A DNA stretch of 64,000 nucleotides, from NCBI RefSeq assembly GCF_000764325.1, contig NZ_JMCG01000002.1:1054001-1118000 (forward strand), in the 5' to 3' direction. Positions within the stretch are counted from its first letter, which is position 1, and each line of letters opens with the position of its first letter. The position numbers and the translations under genes were made by a program. Source of the DNA: Vibrio navarrensis. GTDB lineage: Bacteria > Pseudomonadota > Gammaproteobacteria > Enterobacterales > Vibrionaceae. Under the pieces are notes generated by a model. It searched no databases. It saw only the letters and a list, made by a program, of their open reading frames with translations, and was not told the DNA's origin. This document shows positions 40,872 through 51,381 of the stretch, piece after piece.

Positions 40872-42689
40872 GTGCAAACCATTATCACAGATATCGCGGT
40901 CATCGGCGCTGGCGGCGCTGGTCTTCGTACTGCTATTGCAGCGGCTGAAGCAAACCCAGATCTGGAAGTCGCACTGATTTCTAAGGTCTACCCAATGCGC
41001 TCCCATACGGTCGCCGCAGAAGGTGGCTCAGCAGCAGTTATCAAGGATGAGGATAGTCTGGACAACCACTTCAACGATACCGTTGGCGGTGGTGACTGGC
41101 TTTGTGAACAGGATGTTGTTGAATACTTTGTTGCCAATGCAACCCGAGAAATGATCCAGATGGAGCAATGGGGTTGTCCTTGGAGCCGAAAAGAAAACGG
41201 GGAAGTCAACGTGCGTCGCTTCGGCGGCATGAAGGTTGAACGGACTTGGTTTGCGGCTGACAAAACGGGTTTCCACATGCTGCACACCCTTTTCCAAACT
41301 TCCATGAAGTACTCCAACATCAAGCGCTTTGACGAATATTTTGTGGTCGATCTGCTGGTTGATGAAGGTGAAGTGCAAGGGCTGATTGCTATCCATATGT
41401 CAGAAGGCGAACTGGTCACCATCAAAGCCAAATCCGTCGTACTGGCGACGGGTGGTGCGGGTCGCGTTTACCACTGTAACACCAACGGCGGTATCGTAAC
41501 TGGTGATGGCATGGCGATGGCTTATCGCCACGGTGTGCCGCTGCGTGATATGGAGTTTGTGCAATACCACCCAACTGGCCTGCCTGGCACGGGCATTCTG
41601 ATGACCGAAGGGTGTCGTGGTGAAGGCGGTATTATCGTCAATAAAAACGGCTATCGTTACCTGCAAGACTACGGCATGGGCCCGGAAACACCGGTTGGCC
41701 AGCCGAAGAACAAATACATGGAGCTTGGCCCACGCGATAAAGTGTCACAAGCGTTCTGGCACGAGCAGCAAAAAGGCAACACCATCAAACACCCTCTTGG
41801 TGATGTGGTACACCTTGACCTGCGCCACTTAGGTGAAGAGTACCTGCAAGAGCGTCTACCGTTTATTTGTGAACTCGCCAAAGCGTACGTCAACGTCGAC
41901 CCCGCCAAAGAGCCGATCCCCATTCGTCCAACCGTACACTACACCATGGGCGGTATCGAGACCGATAAAGAATGTGAAACCCGAATTAAGGGCCTGTTCG
42001 CCGTCGGTGAATGCGCCTCTGTTGGCTTACACGGCGCCAACCGTCTAGGCTCTAACTCGCTGGCCGAGTTCGTGGTGTTTGGCCGCGTCGCCGGGGAAAA
42101 CGCAGTGAAACGTGCAGCAGAATTCAAAGGCTGGAACGAAGCGTCGATTGCCGAGCAAGTCAAAGCGGTTGAAGCACGCATTGCGGCACTGATGAACCAA
42201 GAAGGCGATGAAAACTGGGCAGACATCCGCACAGAAATGGGTCACACCATGGAAGCGGGCTGTGGTATCTACCGTCAAGAAGATTTGATGCAAGCCACCA
42301 TCGACAAAATCACTGAGCTAAAAGCACGCTACAAACGCATCAGCATCAAAGACAAAGGCAAGGTGTTCAACACCGATCTTCTCTACGCCATCGAAGTTGG
42401 TTACGGCCTAGAAGTCGCCGAAGCCATGGTTCACTCTGCGATTTTACGTAAAGAATCGCGCGGTGCTCACCAGCGCCTTGACGATGGTTGTACCGAGCGT
42501 GACGACGTGAACTTCCTGAAACACTCACTGGCCTTCTACCAAGCTGACAATGCACCAAGCATCAGCTACAGCGATGTGAAGATCACTAAATCTCAGCCGA
42601 AAGCGCGTCTGTATGGCGAAGCGGCAGAGAAAGCCGCCGCTGAAGAAGCCGCCAAAGCCGCCGAGAAAAATGCAGAGGAGCAAGCATAA
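40872..42689 (+). CDS. frdA: Fumarate reductase flavoprotein subunit
   Basis: Catalytic subunit of the quinol:fumarate reductase used in anaerobic respiration. The 605-residue protein has the FAD motif [17 protein letters not shown], the His that binds FAD covalently in [35 protein letters not shown] with the active-site region, and [16 protein letters not shown] Lys/Ala/Glu-rich C-terminal tail is slightly longer than in E. coli. GTG start after GGAGGATAAC. It overlaps frdB by 1 bp. Confidence 0.98.
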   Translation: MQTIITDIAVIGAGGAGLRTAIAAAEANPDLEVALISKVYPMRSHTVAAEGGSAAVIKDEDSLDNHFNDTVGGGDWLCEQDVVEYFVANATREMIQMEQWGCPWSRKENGEVNVRRFGGMKVERTWFAADKTGFHMLHTLFQTSMKYSNIKRFDEYFVVDLLVDEGEVQGLIAIHMSEGELVTIKAKSVVLATGGAGRVYHCNTNGGIVTGDGMAMAYRHGVPLRDMEFVQYHPTGLPGTGILMTEGCRGEGGIIVNKNGYRYLQDYGMGPETPVGQPKNKYMELGPRDKVSQAFWHEQQKGNTIKHPLGDVVHLDLRHLGEEYLQERLPFICELAKAYVNVDPAKEPIPIRPTVHYTMGGIETDKECETRIKGLFAVGECASVGLHGANRLGSNSLAEFVVFGRVAGENAVKRAAEFKGWNEASIAEQVKAVEARIAALMNQEGDENWADIRTEMGHTMEAGCGIYRQEDLMQATIDKITELKARYKRISIKDKGKVFNTDLLYAIEVGYGLEVAEAMVHSAILRKESRGAHQRLDDGCTERDDVNFLKHSLAFYQADNAPSISYSDVKITKSQPKARLYGEAAEKAAAEEAAKAAEKNAEEQA

Positions 42690-43447
42690 TGTCAGCCAAT
42701 CGCATTCAAAAAGTAGACATTCTGCGCTACGACCCAGCAACCGACGCAGAGCCGCACTTTCAAGCCTTTGAAGTGCCATTTGATGACACTATGTCGGTGC
42801 TTGATGCACTCGGTTATGTCAAAGACCATTTGGATAAACACCTTTCCTACCGCTGGTCATGCCGAATGGCAATTTGTGGCTCATGCGGCATCATGGTCAA
42901 CGGCGTACCAAAGCTGGCGTGTAAGAGCTTTTTACGTGACTACCCAGATGGGGTGAAGATTGAGCCACTCGCCAACTTCCCTATCGAGAAAGACTTGATT
43001 GTCGATATGACGCCGTTTATTGAACGTCTTGAAGCGATCAAACCTTACATCATCGGTAATGATCGTAAACCTGAAGATGGCACCAACTTGCAAACTCCAG
43101 AACAGATGGCGAGATACAAGCAGTTCGCTGGCTGCATCAACTGTGGTTTGTGCTACGCGGCATGTCCGCAGTTCGGCCTCAATCCTGAGTTTATCGGCCC
43201 TGCGGCCTTGACGCTGGCTCACCGCTACAACTTGGACAGCCGTGACAACGGTAAAGCTGAACGCATGAAGTTGATCAACGGTGAAAACGGCGCGTGGGGC
43301 TGTACGTTTGTCGGCTACTGCTCAGAAGTGTGTCCAAAACACGTTGACCCAGCAGCAGCGGTTAACCAAGGCAAAGTCGAGTCGTCGATGGACTTTGTTA
43401 TCGCCATGCTAAAACCTGACGGCACACCAAAGAAAGTGGAGGCTTAG
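42689..43447 (+). CDS. frdB: Fumarate reductase iron-sulfur subunit
   Basis: Electron-transfer subunit. The 252-residue protein has the [2Fe-2S] motif [10 protein letters not shown] with distal Cys (KLACKS), and the [4Fe-4S]/[3Fe-4S] motifs [12 protein letters not shown] and [11 protein letters not shown]. Start overlaps the frdA stop (TAATG). Confidence 0.98.
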   Translation: MSANRIQKVDILRYDPATDAEPHFQAFEVPFDDTMSVLDALGYVKDHLDKHLSYRWSCRMAICGSCGIMVNGVPKLACKSFLRDYPDGVKIEPLANFPIEKDLIVDMTPFIERLEAIKPYIIGNDRKPEDGTNLQTPEQMARYKQFAGCINCGLCYAACPQFGLNPEFIGPAALTLAHRYNLDSRDNGKAERMKLINGENGAWGCTFVGYCSEVCPKHVDPAAAVNQGKVESSMDFVIAMLKPDGTPKKVEA

Positions 43448-43448
43448 G

Positions 43449-43832
43449 ATGAGTAACCGTAAACCTTATGTTCGCGAAATCAAACGCACTTGGTGGAAGA
43501 GTCATCCTTTCTACCGTTTTTACATGCTGCGTGAAGCAACCGTGCTTCCGCTGATCCTTTTCACTCTCTTCCTTACTTTTGGTTTGGGTGCTTTAGTGAA
43601 GGGACCAGAGGCATGGCAAACTTGGCTGGCGTTCATGGCCAACCCGCTGGTAGTCGCCATCAATATCGTCGCTTTGGCGGGCAGTTTGCTGCACGCGCAA
43701 ACCTTCTTTAGCATGATGCCGCAGGTGATGCCGATCCGTCTCGGTGGCAAACTAGTGGATAAGAAAATCATCGTGTTGGCACAATGGGCCGCCGTGGCCT
43801 TGATTTCGCTGATCGTTCTTGTTGTGGTGTAA
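43449..43832 (+). CDS. frdC: Fumarate reductase membrane anchor subunit C
   Basis: The 127-residue protein has three hydrophobic helices and the conserved N terminus RKPYVREIKRTWWKSHPFYRFYMLREAT. It anchors FrdAB and helps bind menaquinol. It starts 1 bp after the frdB stop. Confidence 0.97.
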   Translation: MSNRKPYVREIKRTWWKSHPFYRFYMLREATVLPLILFTLFLTFGLGALVKGPEAWQTWLAFMANPLVVAINIVALAGSLLHAQTFFSMMPQVMPIRLGGKLVDKKIIVLAQWAAVALISLIVLVVV

Positions 43833-43844
43833 GGAGCTTTGACT

Positions 43845-44222
43845 ATGAAACCCAATTATTCCGTAAATACCGCACCGAAACGTTCTGATGAGCCAATTTG
43901 GTGGAGCCTGTTTGGTGCTGGCGGTACTTGGTTTGCCATGATCACCCCCGTAACGGTGCTCGTGCTGGGTATTCTTGCCCCGCTTGGCATTATCGATGCG
44001 CAAGCGTTAAGTTACGAACGCGTGGTCAGCTTCGCCACCAGCATTATCGGAGCCCTGTTTATCATCGGCACCTTAGCACTGCCGATGTGGCATGCGATGC
44101 ACCGTGTTCATCACGGCATGCATGACTTGAAAATCCACGCTGGTGTGGTGGGCAAAATTGGCTGCTACGCCTTTGCTGGCCTCATTTCTGCGCTCGCTGT
44201 GGTATTTATTTTCATGCTGTAA
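43845..44222 (+). CDS. frdD: Fumarate reductase membrane anchor subunit D
   Basis: The 125-residue protein has three membrane helices and the family pattern [20 protein letters not shown], and [19 protein letters not shown] lies eight bases before the ATG; an upstream in-frame TTG is not used. It closes the operon before a terminator. Confidence 0.96.
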   Translation: MKPNYSVNTAPKRSDEPIWWSLFGAGGTWFAMITPVTVLVLGILAPLGIIDAQALSYERVVSFATSIIGALFIIGTLALPMWHAMHRVHHGMHDLKIHAGVVGKIGCYAFAGLISALAVVFIFML

Positions 44223-44269
44223 GGCTATTCCAAGCACACAAATCTAAGCAAACAAATCTAACCAAACAA

Positions 44270-44301
44270 AAAGCTGGCGATTTCGCGCCAGCTTTTTTCT
44301 A
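44270..44301 (+). terminator. Intrinsic terminator after frdD
   Basis: AAAGCTGGCG and CGCCAGCTTT form a 10-bp stem with a 6-nt loop, followed by T4 and C-T. Confidence 0.9.
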
Positions 44302-44340
44302 TCTGCTCCCTTTAAGAGCTTTTGACCACCAATGATCTTA

Positions 44341-45741
44341 TTACTTCACCACCTGCTTGGTTTGCTCCATCAAGCCGAGTGCCCCAAACCCAGTGATGAC
44401 ATCTAGGTTAGTTTTCAGACCACTTTCATCGCTACCACCAATGTAGTTCTGTGGCATCTGCACTTGGAAGTTTTGCAAGTTGTTGTAGAGCGAGTTCGCG
44501 ACATCGCGATTGAGCTCGGCCAAGTAGACTTCTCGGTTTGCTCCCAGTGCCGCATATTTGGCTTTTAGCACTTCCGCTTCTGCACGCCCTTTTTCCAATA
44601 TCGCTTTGGCTTCAAACTCCGCCGACAAGGCATTGGCCTTTTGAATAGCGAGGTTCGCTTCCGCTATTGCCAGCTCTTTCTCTTTTTCAACTTCGGCCAA
44701 ACGCTTGGTCTTTTCTACCTCAACAATTTCTCGTTCTGCAATTTGACGCGCCACTTCGACATCTTTTTGCTGAGAGATAATCGCCAACTCTTTTTGACGC
44801 TGTGCATCTTGCACTTCGCGAGTACGTTGGATCTCTTTGCGCAACTGCTCCGTTTCGGCTTGTGCTTTGGAGGTTTCTTGTTCCTGAATAGCCCGAATGC
44901 GATCGGCCACTAAGCGCTTTTTATCGGCTAATAGCTGATCAAGTTGTTTTTCCGGCTGCGGATCGCCAATCGTCACCTGAGTCACTTGAATGCCATACTG
45001 CTGCAGTGGGTTATCCTGACGAATTGGTTGGCCTGTCTTGTCTAACACAGGCACGGTTTTCCAAACCAACTGGTTGGTACGTTGTAGTTGGTTGGCGTTG
45101 GATTGGTCCACACCCACAGGCGCCAGATCCAACTCCTCCACTTCCACCTGACGACGCTCAGTCAAGTAGATCCCTTCACGCAGTTGATCGCCCAATTTTG
45201 ACTTGAACTGGTTCAGCCCGCCTTGAAAGAACTCTTCGCCCGTATACTGGGTTGCAGTGATCACCGTGACGTTGCGCGCGTTTTTAACCAACAGCGCATC
45301 GATCAAATTACTGTTGTTGCGAAACTCGCGGTGCATCTTGATCAAAGCTTCAGGATCGGTGCTTAATTTAAAGCGAAACGTCACCGGGATCTGGCCGATA
45401 TAGGTATCAGCAAAACGCACTTGCACCGGGTCGAGCCGCTGGTAAAAATCTTCGCCAGTGTTGTTGCCAAATGACACCGTAATCACTTGGTCGTACTGGG
45501 TGATCTTCGACAAAAAAGGCATGCGAAAGTGAATGCCTGGTTCCGTGAATACATCCAGCTCACCAGTAATGTTATTTTGATGAACGTAGCTGTATCCGGC
45601 ATCGGTCATCAATACCGAGCTGTTGATAGTCAGAGTGACGGCCAACAGAGGCAGACCGAACACCGCCGCTTTCATGCCACGACGCAGCAACTGGCGGCGC
45701 TCTTCTACTTTCAAACTGGATCCTATGCTTGGATTGTTCAT
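44341..45741 (-). CDS. SPFH/band-7 (prohibitin-like) membrane protein
   Basis: The 466-residue protein has a basic N terminus, one membrane helix (MKAAVFGLPLLAVTLTI), an SPFH domain (about 55-290: PGIHFRMPFLSKITQYDQVITVSFGNNTG), and a long charged coiled coil (about 290-425, KEIQRTREVQDAQRQKELAIISQQ-type heptads). It is not HflK or HflC, which are elsewhere in the window. Function is unknown; the family forms oligomeric membrane scaffolds. It is monocistronic between frdD and efp, with AGGAG at the start. Confidence 0.82.
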   Translation of the reverse strand: MNNPSIGSSLKVEERRQLLRRGMKAAVFGLPLLAVTLTINSSVLMTDAGYSYVHQNNITGELDVFTEPGIHFRMPFLSKITQYDQVITVSFGNNTGEDFYQRLDPVQVRFADTYIGQIPVTFRFKLSTDPEALIKMHREFRNNSNLIDALLVKNARNVTVITATQYTGEEFFQGGLNQFKSKLGDQLREGIYLTERRQVEVEELDLAPVGVDQSNANQLQRTNQLVWKTVPVLDKTGQPIRQDNPLQQYGIQVTQVTIGDPQPEKQLDQLLADKKRLVADRIRAIQEQETSKAQAETEQLRKEIQRTREVQDAQRQKELAIISQQKDVEVARQIAEREIVEVEKTKRLAEVEKEKELAIAEANLAIQKANALSAEFEAKAILEKGRAEAEVLKAKYAALGANREVYLAELNRDVANSLYNNLQNFQVQMPQNYIGGSDESGLKTNLDVITGFGALGLMEQTKQVVK

Positions 45742-45921
45742 TATAATTCTCCTGTTGTGGTTGTTTAATGAGATAAAACTAAATAAACCAAAGTGTTATC
45801 TTACTCACTCAACAACGAGGACAAATGTAACAATTATTTACACGTAGAAATAGTCGAAAGATTCATAAAAATAATTAACTTTTTCCGAATATTGGACGAG
45901 GTTATTATTTTCGACAGAGAT

Positions 45922-45946
45922 TAAAAAAGGCCGCCGAAGCGACCTT
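45922..45946 (-). terminator. Intrinsic terminator after efp
   Basis: AAGGTCGC and GCGGCCTT pair around a TTCG tetraloop on the minus strand, followed by six T. Confidence 0.88.
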
Positions 45947-45962
45947 GATCTAATGTGAACAG

Positions 45963-46529
45963 TTATTTTACACGACCAACGTATTCACCGCTGCGAGTGT
46001 CCACTTTGATCACTTCGCCGATTTGGATGAAGAGTGGAACGCGAACAACCGCACCAGTTGATAGCGTCGCTGGCTTGCCGCCTGTGCCTTGAGTATCGCC
46101 TTTCAGGCCAGGATCGGTTTCAGTCACTTCCAGTTCAACGAAGTTTGGCGGTGTCACCGCGATTGGGTTACCATTCCACAGAGTCAGCATACAGCTGTTG
46201 TTTTCCACCAACCACTTCACGCTCTCACCAACCGCTTTCGCATCAGCAGCAATCTGCTCGAAGGTTTGATTGTTCATAAAGTGGTAGAATTCGCCGTCTG
46301 AATAGAGATAATCTAGGTCGATATCCATAACGTCTGCGACTTCACAGGTGTCGCCAGACTTAAATGTTTTTTCTAGCACTTTACCAGAAAGAAGTTTACG
46401 AATTTTAACACGGTTGAATGCCTGACCTTTACCCGGCTTCACGTATTCGTTTTCTAGAATTACGCAAGGCTCGCTGTCAATCATAAGTTTCAGACCGCCT
46501 TTAAATTCATTGGTGCTAACTGTAGCCAT
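45963..46529 (-). CDS. efp: Elongation factor P
   Basis: Rescues ribosomes stalled at polyproline. The 188-residue protein has three beta-barrel domains and the modified Lys34 in KPGKGQA, the target for beta-lysylation. It is divergent from epmB with only 32 bp between the starts. Confidence 0.98.
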   Translation of the reverse strand: MATVSTNEFKGGLKLMIDSEPCVILENEYVKPGKGQAFNRVKIRKLLSGKVLEKTFKSGDTCEVADVMDIDLDYLYSDGEFYHFMNNQTFEQIAADAKAVGESVKWLVENNSCMLTLWNGNPIAVTPPNFVELEVTETDPGLKGDTQGTGGKPATLSTGAVVRVPLFIQIGEVIKVDTRSGEYVGRVK

Positions 46530-46561
46530 TTTTTCCTCTTACGTTCTTAGAGCTAAATTCA

Positions 46562-47584
46562 ATGCCGCATATAATAACCCGAAAAGTCGAAACTGTTGAG
46601 CAAAACTGGCTCAAACAGCTAGCGAATGGGATCTCAGATCCGACAAGCTTGTTGCAGATGTTAGAGATCGATCCCGCGCCGTGGCAAGCAGGGTTTGCGG
46701 CGCGCAAGCTGTTCGCACAGCGCGTTCCCCGCAGCTTTGTCGCCAGAATGGAAAAAGGCAACCCGCACGACCCTTTGCTTAGACAAGTGTTACCACTGAG
46801 TGACGAGTTTGAGGTTCACGAAGGCTTTTCTCATGATCCGCTTGAGGAGCAAGGCAACGAGATCCCCGGCCTGCTGCACAAATACCGCAATCGCGCGCTG
46901 ATGATTGTCAAAGGTGGCTGTGCGATCAACTGCCGATACTGTTTTCGTCGTCACTTTCCATACCAGGAAAACAAGGGCAACAAATTCGCTTGGCAGCGCA
47001 GTTTGCAGTACATCGCCGAACACCAAGAACTCAATGAAGTCATTCTCTCCGGTGGCGATCCACTGATGGCGAAAGACGATGAGATCCAATGGCTGGTTGA
47101 ACATATTGCCGCTATTCCTCACATTAAACGGCTGAGAATTCATAGCCGCTTGCCCGTCGTCATTCCAGCGCGAGTGACAGAGGAACTGTGCCAAGCACTG
47201 GCCAGTACACGCCTGCAAGTGATTTTGGTGACTCACATTAATCACGCCAACGAAATCAACCATGAACTCACCACACAACTTGCCAAGCTCAAACAGGTTG
47301 GCGTGACACTACTTAACCAAAGTGTGCTGCTTAAAGGGGTCAACGATACGGTGGATGCGCAAGTCGCGTTGAGCGAATCGCTGTTTGATGCTGGTATTTT
47401 GCCCTACTACTTGCATGTTTTGGACAAGGTGCAAGGAGCGGCTCATTTCTTTGTTGACGACCAACAAGCGAAGCGCATTATGCACGGAGTCATTACGCGT
47501 GTTTCCGGTTACTTAGTGCCGAAATTGACACGTGAAATTGGCGGCCGGCCAAGTAAAACACCGCTCGATTTGCATTTAGAGTAA
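46562..47584 (+). CDS. epmB: L-lysine 2,3-aminomutase EpmB
   Basis: Radical-SAM, PLP-dependent enzyme that makes (R)-beta-lysine for EF-P. The 340-residue protein has the CxxxCxxC cluster site in CAINCRYCFRRHFPY, SGGDPLM, and the HSRLPVVIPARV strand. The PLP Lys lies in the C-terminal region. Together with epmA this gives the core EF-P modification route. Confidence 0.96.
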   Translation: MPHIITRKVETVEQNWLKQLANGISDPTSLLQMLEIDPAPWQAGFAARKLFAQRVPRSFVARMEKGNPHDPLLRQVLPLSDEFEVHEGFSHDPLEEQGNEIPGLLHKYRNRALMIVKGGCAINCRYCFRRHFPYQENKGNKFAWQRSLQYIAEHQELNEVILSGGDPLMAKDDEIQWLVEHIAAIPHIKRLRIHSRLPVVIPARVTEELCQALASTRLQVILVTHINHANEINHELTTQLAKLKQVGVTLLNQSVLLKGVNDTVDAQVALSESLFDAGILPYYLHVLDKVQGAAHFFVDDQQAKRIMHGVITRVSGYLVPKLTREIGGRPSKTPLDLHLE

Positions 47585-47661
47585 TTGTCGTTACCAACAA
47601 AAAGTTTTGTTCGATCTCATCGCGCCCAATACGCATACTCCGCGAAAATTGCGGGGGTAGC

Positions 47662-48159
47662 ATGCAAGAGACTTTAGACACTTTTCTGAATATAGAACCA
47701 TTTAGCTGGCCGGCCTTACTGTGCTGCGCGCTCAATGGCGTTCTTATTGGCGCGGAGCGTCAGACACGCGGTAAACCCGTCGGTATCCGTACGTCGATTC
47801 TGATCATTTCCGGTACCTACTTCTTTATGTCGATGGCGGTGTATCTCTCTCCCAACACCTTAGATCAAGCGCGCGTGCTTGGGCAGATCATTACTGGCGT
47901 TGGCTTTCTTGGCGCGGGGGTGATGATGACGCAAGATGGCAAGATCCACGGCGTCACGTCCGCCGCCGTGATTTGGGTGCTGGCTTCTATGGGGATGATG
48001 ATCGGGCTGGGTTTGATGCACCAGTCAGTGCTGATCACGTTACTCGCCTTGGCAGTGCTACTCGGTGTCGATAAAGCCGAAAACCGCATTCAAGCACTGC
48101 GCCGCGGAGTACATCAAAAAATTCAACAGCGAAGAAGTTCTTCCCGCCTGATTAAATAA
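47662..48159 (+). CDS. MgtC/SapB-family membrane protein
   Basis: The 165-residue protein has four to five hydrophobic helices and the MgtC signature GAERQTRGKPVGIRTSILI and GVGFLGAGVMM. It lacks the long C-terminal ACT-like domain of Salmonella MgtC and ends in a basic tail (RRGVHQKIQQRR). MgtC proteins affect F-ATPase and Mg2+ or phosphate balance, but this short form is not assigned. Confidence 0.88.
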   Translation: MQETLDTFLNIEPFSWPALLCCALNGVLIGAERQTRGKPVGIRTSILIISGTYFFMSMAVYLSPNTLDQARVLGQIITGVGFLGAGVMMTQDGKIHGVTSAAVIWVLASMGMMIGLGLMHQSVLITLLALAVLLGVDKAENRIQALRRGVHQKIQQRRSSSRLIK

Positions 48160-48180
48160 ATTGCGCGCTGCGTCATAAGA

Positions 48181-48212
48181 AACCCCGGATCATGTCCGGG
48201 GTTGTTTTTTTG
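48181..48212 (+). terminator. Intrinsic terminator after the MgtC-like gene
   Basis: AACCCCGGA and TCCGGGGTT form a 9-bp stem with a TCATG loop, then G and seven T. Confidence 0.93.
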
Positions 48213-48241
48213 GCTAGTAATCAACGTTGCCACCGCTCGAC

Positions 48242-48290
48242 GGAAGCGAAGCGCTTATTTAACGAAGTGCTTATTTAACGAAGTAGTTAC
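48242..48290 (-). repeat. Short tandem repeat at the 3' end of the secreted repeat protein gene
   Basis: Two direct copies of GCTTATTTAACGAAGT stand next to each other, followed by a small hairpin GAAGTA-GT-TACTTC that overlaps the stop codon. The repeat lies just past the stop on the minus strand. Confidence 0.6.
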
Positions 48291-48841
48291 TTCGCGAAGT
48301 TGATCAGCGGGAAGCAAGGGAAGAAACCGTTGTCGGCACAGTTAATCAAGCCGATCTGCACGCCTTCAATCTTCGCCGTTTTGTTGAACACACCGACCTG
48401 AACGGTTGAGGTGTCAGAGAAGTTCGCCGCGCCCACATCCACCATCGTATTACCTTCGGAGTAGTTGACAAAACTCACGTTGGCCCCTTTCACATCGTTA
48501 GTGATGTTCACTGCGCCAACGTTGGCACCCGTGGTTTTTCCGGTATTCCAGTTAAAGAAACCAAGCGATGCACCTGTCATCTCTTGATTCACTTTTGATG
48601 CGCCAAAGAAACCCAAGTTTACCCCTGTGGTACGATCGGTTTCTGAAAGACCAACCACCGCTACATCAACCCCTTTCAACTCTTCGACCTTACCGTAGAG
48701 CGCCGCCAAACGAACACCGGATACGGCATTTTCATCTGGCGCATTGAAGTTATTAAGCGAAGAAAACATTACCGGAGTTGCCGCCATCGCTGTTGTTGAG
48801 CTCAGCGCTACCACCGCCATTGCGATTACACTCTTTTTCAT
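48287..48841 (-). CDS. Secreted repeat protein of unknown function (LA_2272-like)
   Basis: The 184-residue protein has a signal peptide (MKKSVIAMAVVALSSTTAMA) and about six short repeats of the pattern G-x-x-x-G-x-x-N (TGVNLGFFGAS, TGASLGFFNW, TGANVGAVNI, KGANVSFVNY, VQVGVFN, VQIGLINCADN), which suggest a beta-solenoid surface fold. Two cysteines near the C terminus could pair. A similar gene lies beside groEL in V. cholerae as I recall. No function is known to me. Confidence 0.75.
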   Translation of the reverse strand: MKKSVIAMAVVALSSTTAMAATPVMFSSLNNFNAPDENAVSGVRLAALYGKVEELKGVDVAVVGLSETDRTTGVNLGFFGASKVNQEMTGASLGFFNWNTGKTTGANVGAVNITNDVKGANVSFVNYSEGNTMVDVGAANFSDTSTVQVGVFNKTAKIEGVQIGLINCADNGFFPCFPLINFAK

Positions 48842-49159
48842 TTTTCGTCTCCACTGATCACTACTGATTGACTGAAGGGTCGTTTTTTATACCCAGAATG
48901 CGATGATTATGAACGACGTTCAATAAAGACAGGTCATTGTATTGTAAAAAATGATATAGCTAGAAAATAGGTAGGATAAAAAACAAAACCATAAAAATCA
49001 TTTGGTTATATACAGTTCAGATCTCTAGCGTTCTTTTTCATCGTCAATAAAGCGTAAAATATTCTGCGCTTTACGCCAATGTTGGATGGATTTCAGGCAA
49101 TAAAAAAGCTGAGGATCGCTCCTCAGCTTTTCTCATTTAGGCTTAGTGCCGTGGGATGA
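48842..49159. other. Intergenic region upstream of the secreted repeat protein gene
   Basis: 318 bp with the promoter side of the repeat protein gene and the groEL terminator at its right end. Nothing else was seen. Confidence 0.5.
49103..49132 (-). terminator. Intrinsic terminator after groEL
   Basis: AAAGCTGAGGA and TCCTCAGCTTT form an 11-bp stem with a GCGA loop (read on the minus strand), then six T. Confidence 0.92.
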
Positions 49160-50803
<1,644 letters not shown>

Positions 50804-50853
50804 TTATTTTCCTTCTAAATTCTGTTTTTTAGTTCGTTGTGATTCAGAATGAA

Positions 50854-51144
50854 TTACTCAACGATTGCCATGATGTCGTTCTCAGACATGATCAGAACTT
50901 CTTTACCGTCGATCTTTTCCGTTTTGGTGCCATAGCTTTCGGCGAAAATCACGGTGTCACCAACTTTTACGTCCAGCGGCTGCACAGAGCCGTTTTCAAG
51001 GATGCGGCCTTTGCCAACAGCCAGAACGACGCCGCGAGTTGACTTCTCTGCAGCAGAACCAGTTAAAACGATGCCACCAGCTGACTTAGATTCAACTTGT
51101 TGGCGTTCTACGATAACTCGATCATGTAACGGACGAATATTCAT
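50854..51144 (-). CDS. groES: Co-chaperonin GroES
   Basis: The 96-residue lid of GroEL. It has the N-terminal [14 protein letters not shown], the mobile loop [16 protein letters not shown] with the GroEL-binding IVL, and the C-terminal strand [15 protein letters not shown] sigma-32-like promoter lies about 75-105 bp upstream. Confidence 0.99.
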   Translation of the reverse strand: MNIRPLHDRVIVERQQVESKSAGGIVLTGSAAEKSTRGVVLAVGKGRILENGSVQPLDVKVGDTVIFAESYGTKTEKIDGKEVLIMSENDIMAIVE

Positions 51145-51220
51145 CGGTCGTCTCTCCTGAAAAATTCCATGTGTGATTTGATAATTGCCCTAAAGCAGGG
51201 CTCTAGGCCTAGTGGTATCT

Positions 51221-51249
51221 ATATAGGGGGCGATCGTGACGATCCCAAG
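51221..51249 (-). promoter_or_regulatory. Sigma-32-like heat-shock promoter of groESL
   Basis: On the minus strand CTTGGGA and CCCTATAT are 14 bp apart, close to the sigma-32 consensus CTTGAAA and CCCCATNT, and stand upstream of groES. Confidence 0.7.
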
Positions 51250-51332
51250 GGGCACGGGTGAAATTTTTGTGATTGAGTTAAAAGTTCACACAGTCCAGCA
51301 AAGGATTGCGTCGAAATCCCTGACTCGCTGCT

Positions 51333-51357
51333 GGCAAGGATTTCTTGTATCCTTGCC
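51333..51357. promoter_or_regulatory. Palindrome upstream of the MATE gene
   Basis: GGCAAGGAT and ATCCTTGCC form a 9-bp perfect inverted repeat with a 7-base centre, ending 24 bp before the MATE start. It could be a repressor operator or a leader hairpin. A second, imperfect one (CCAGCA...TGCTGG) lies directly upstream. Confidence 0.5.
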
Positions 51358-51381
51358 ATTTTCCACTCAGTGGTCGCTAAT

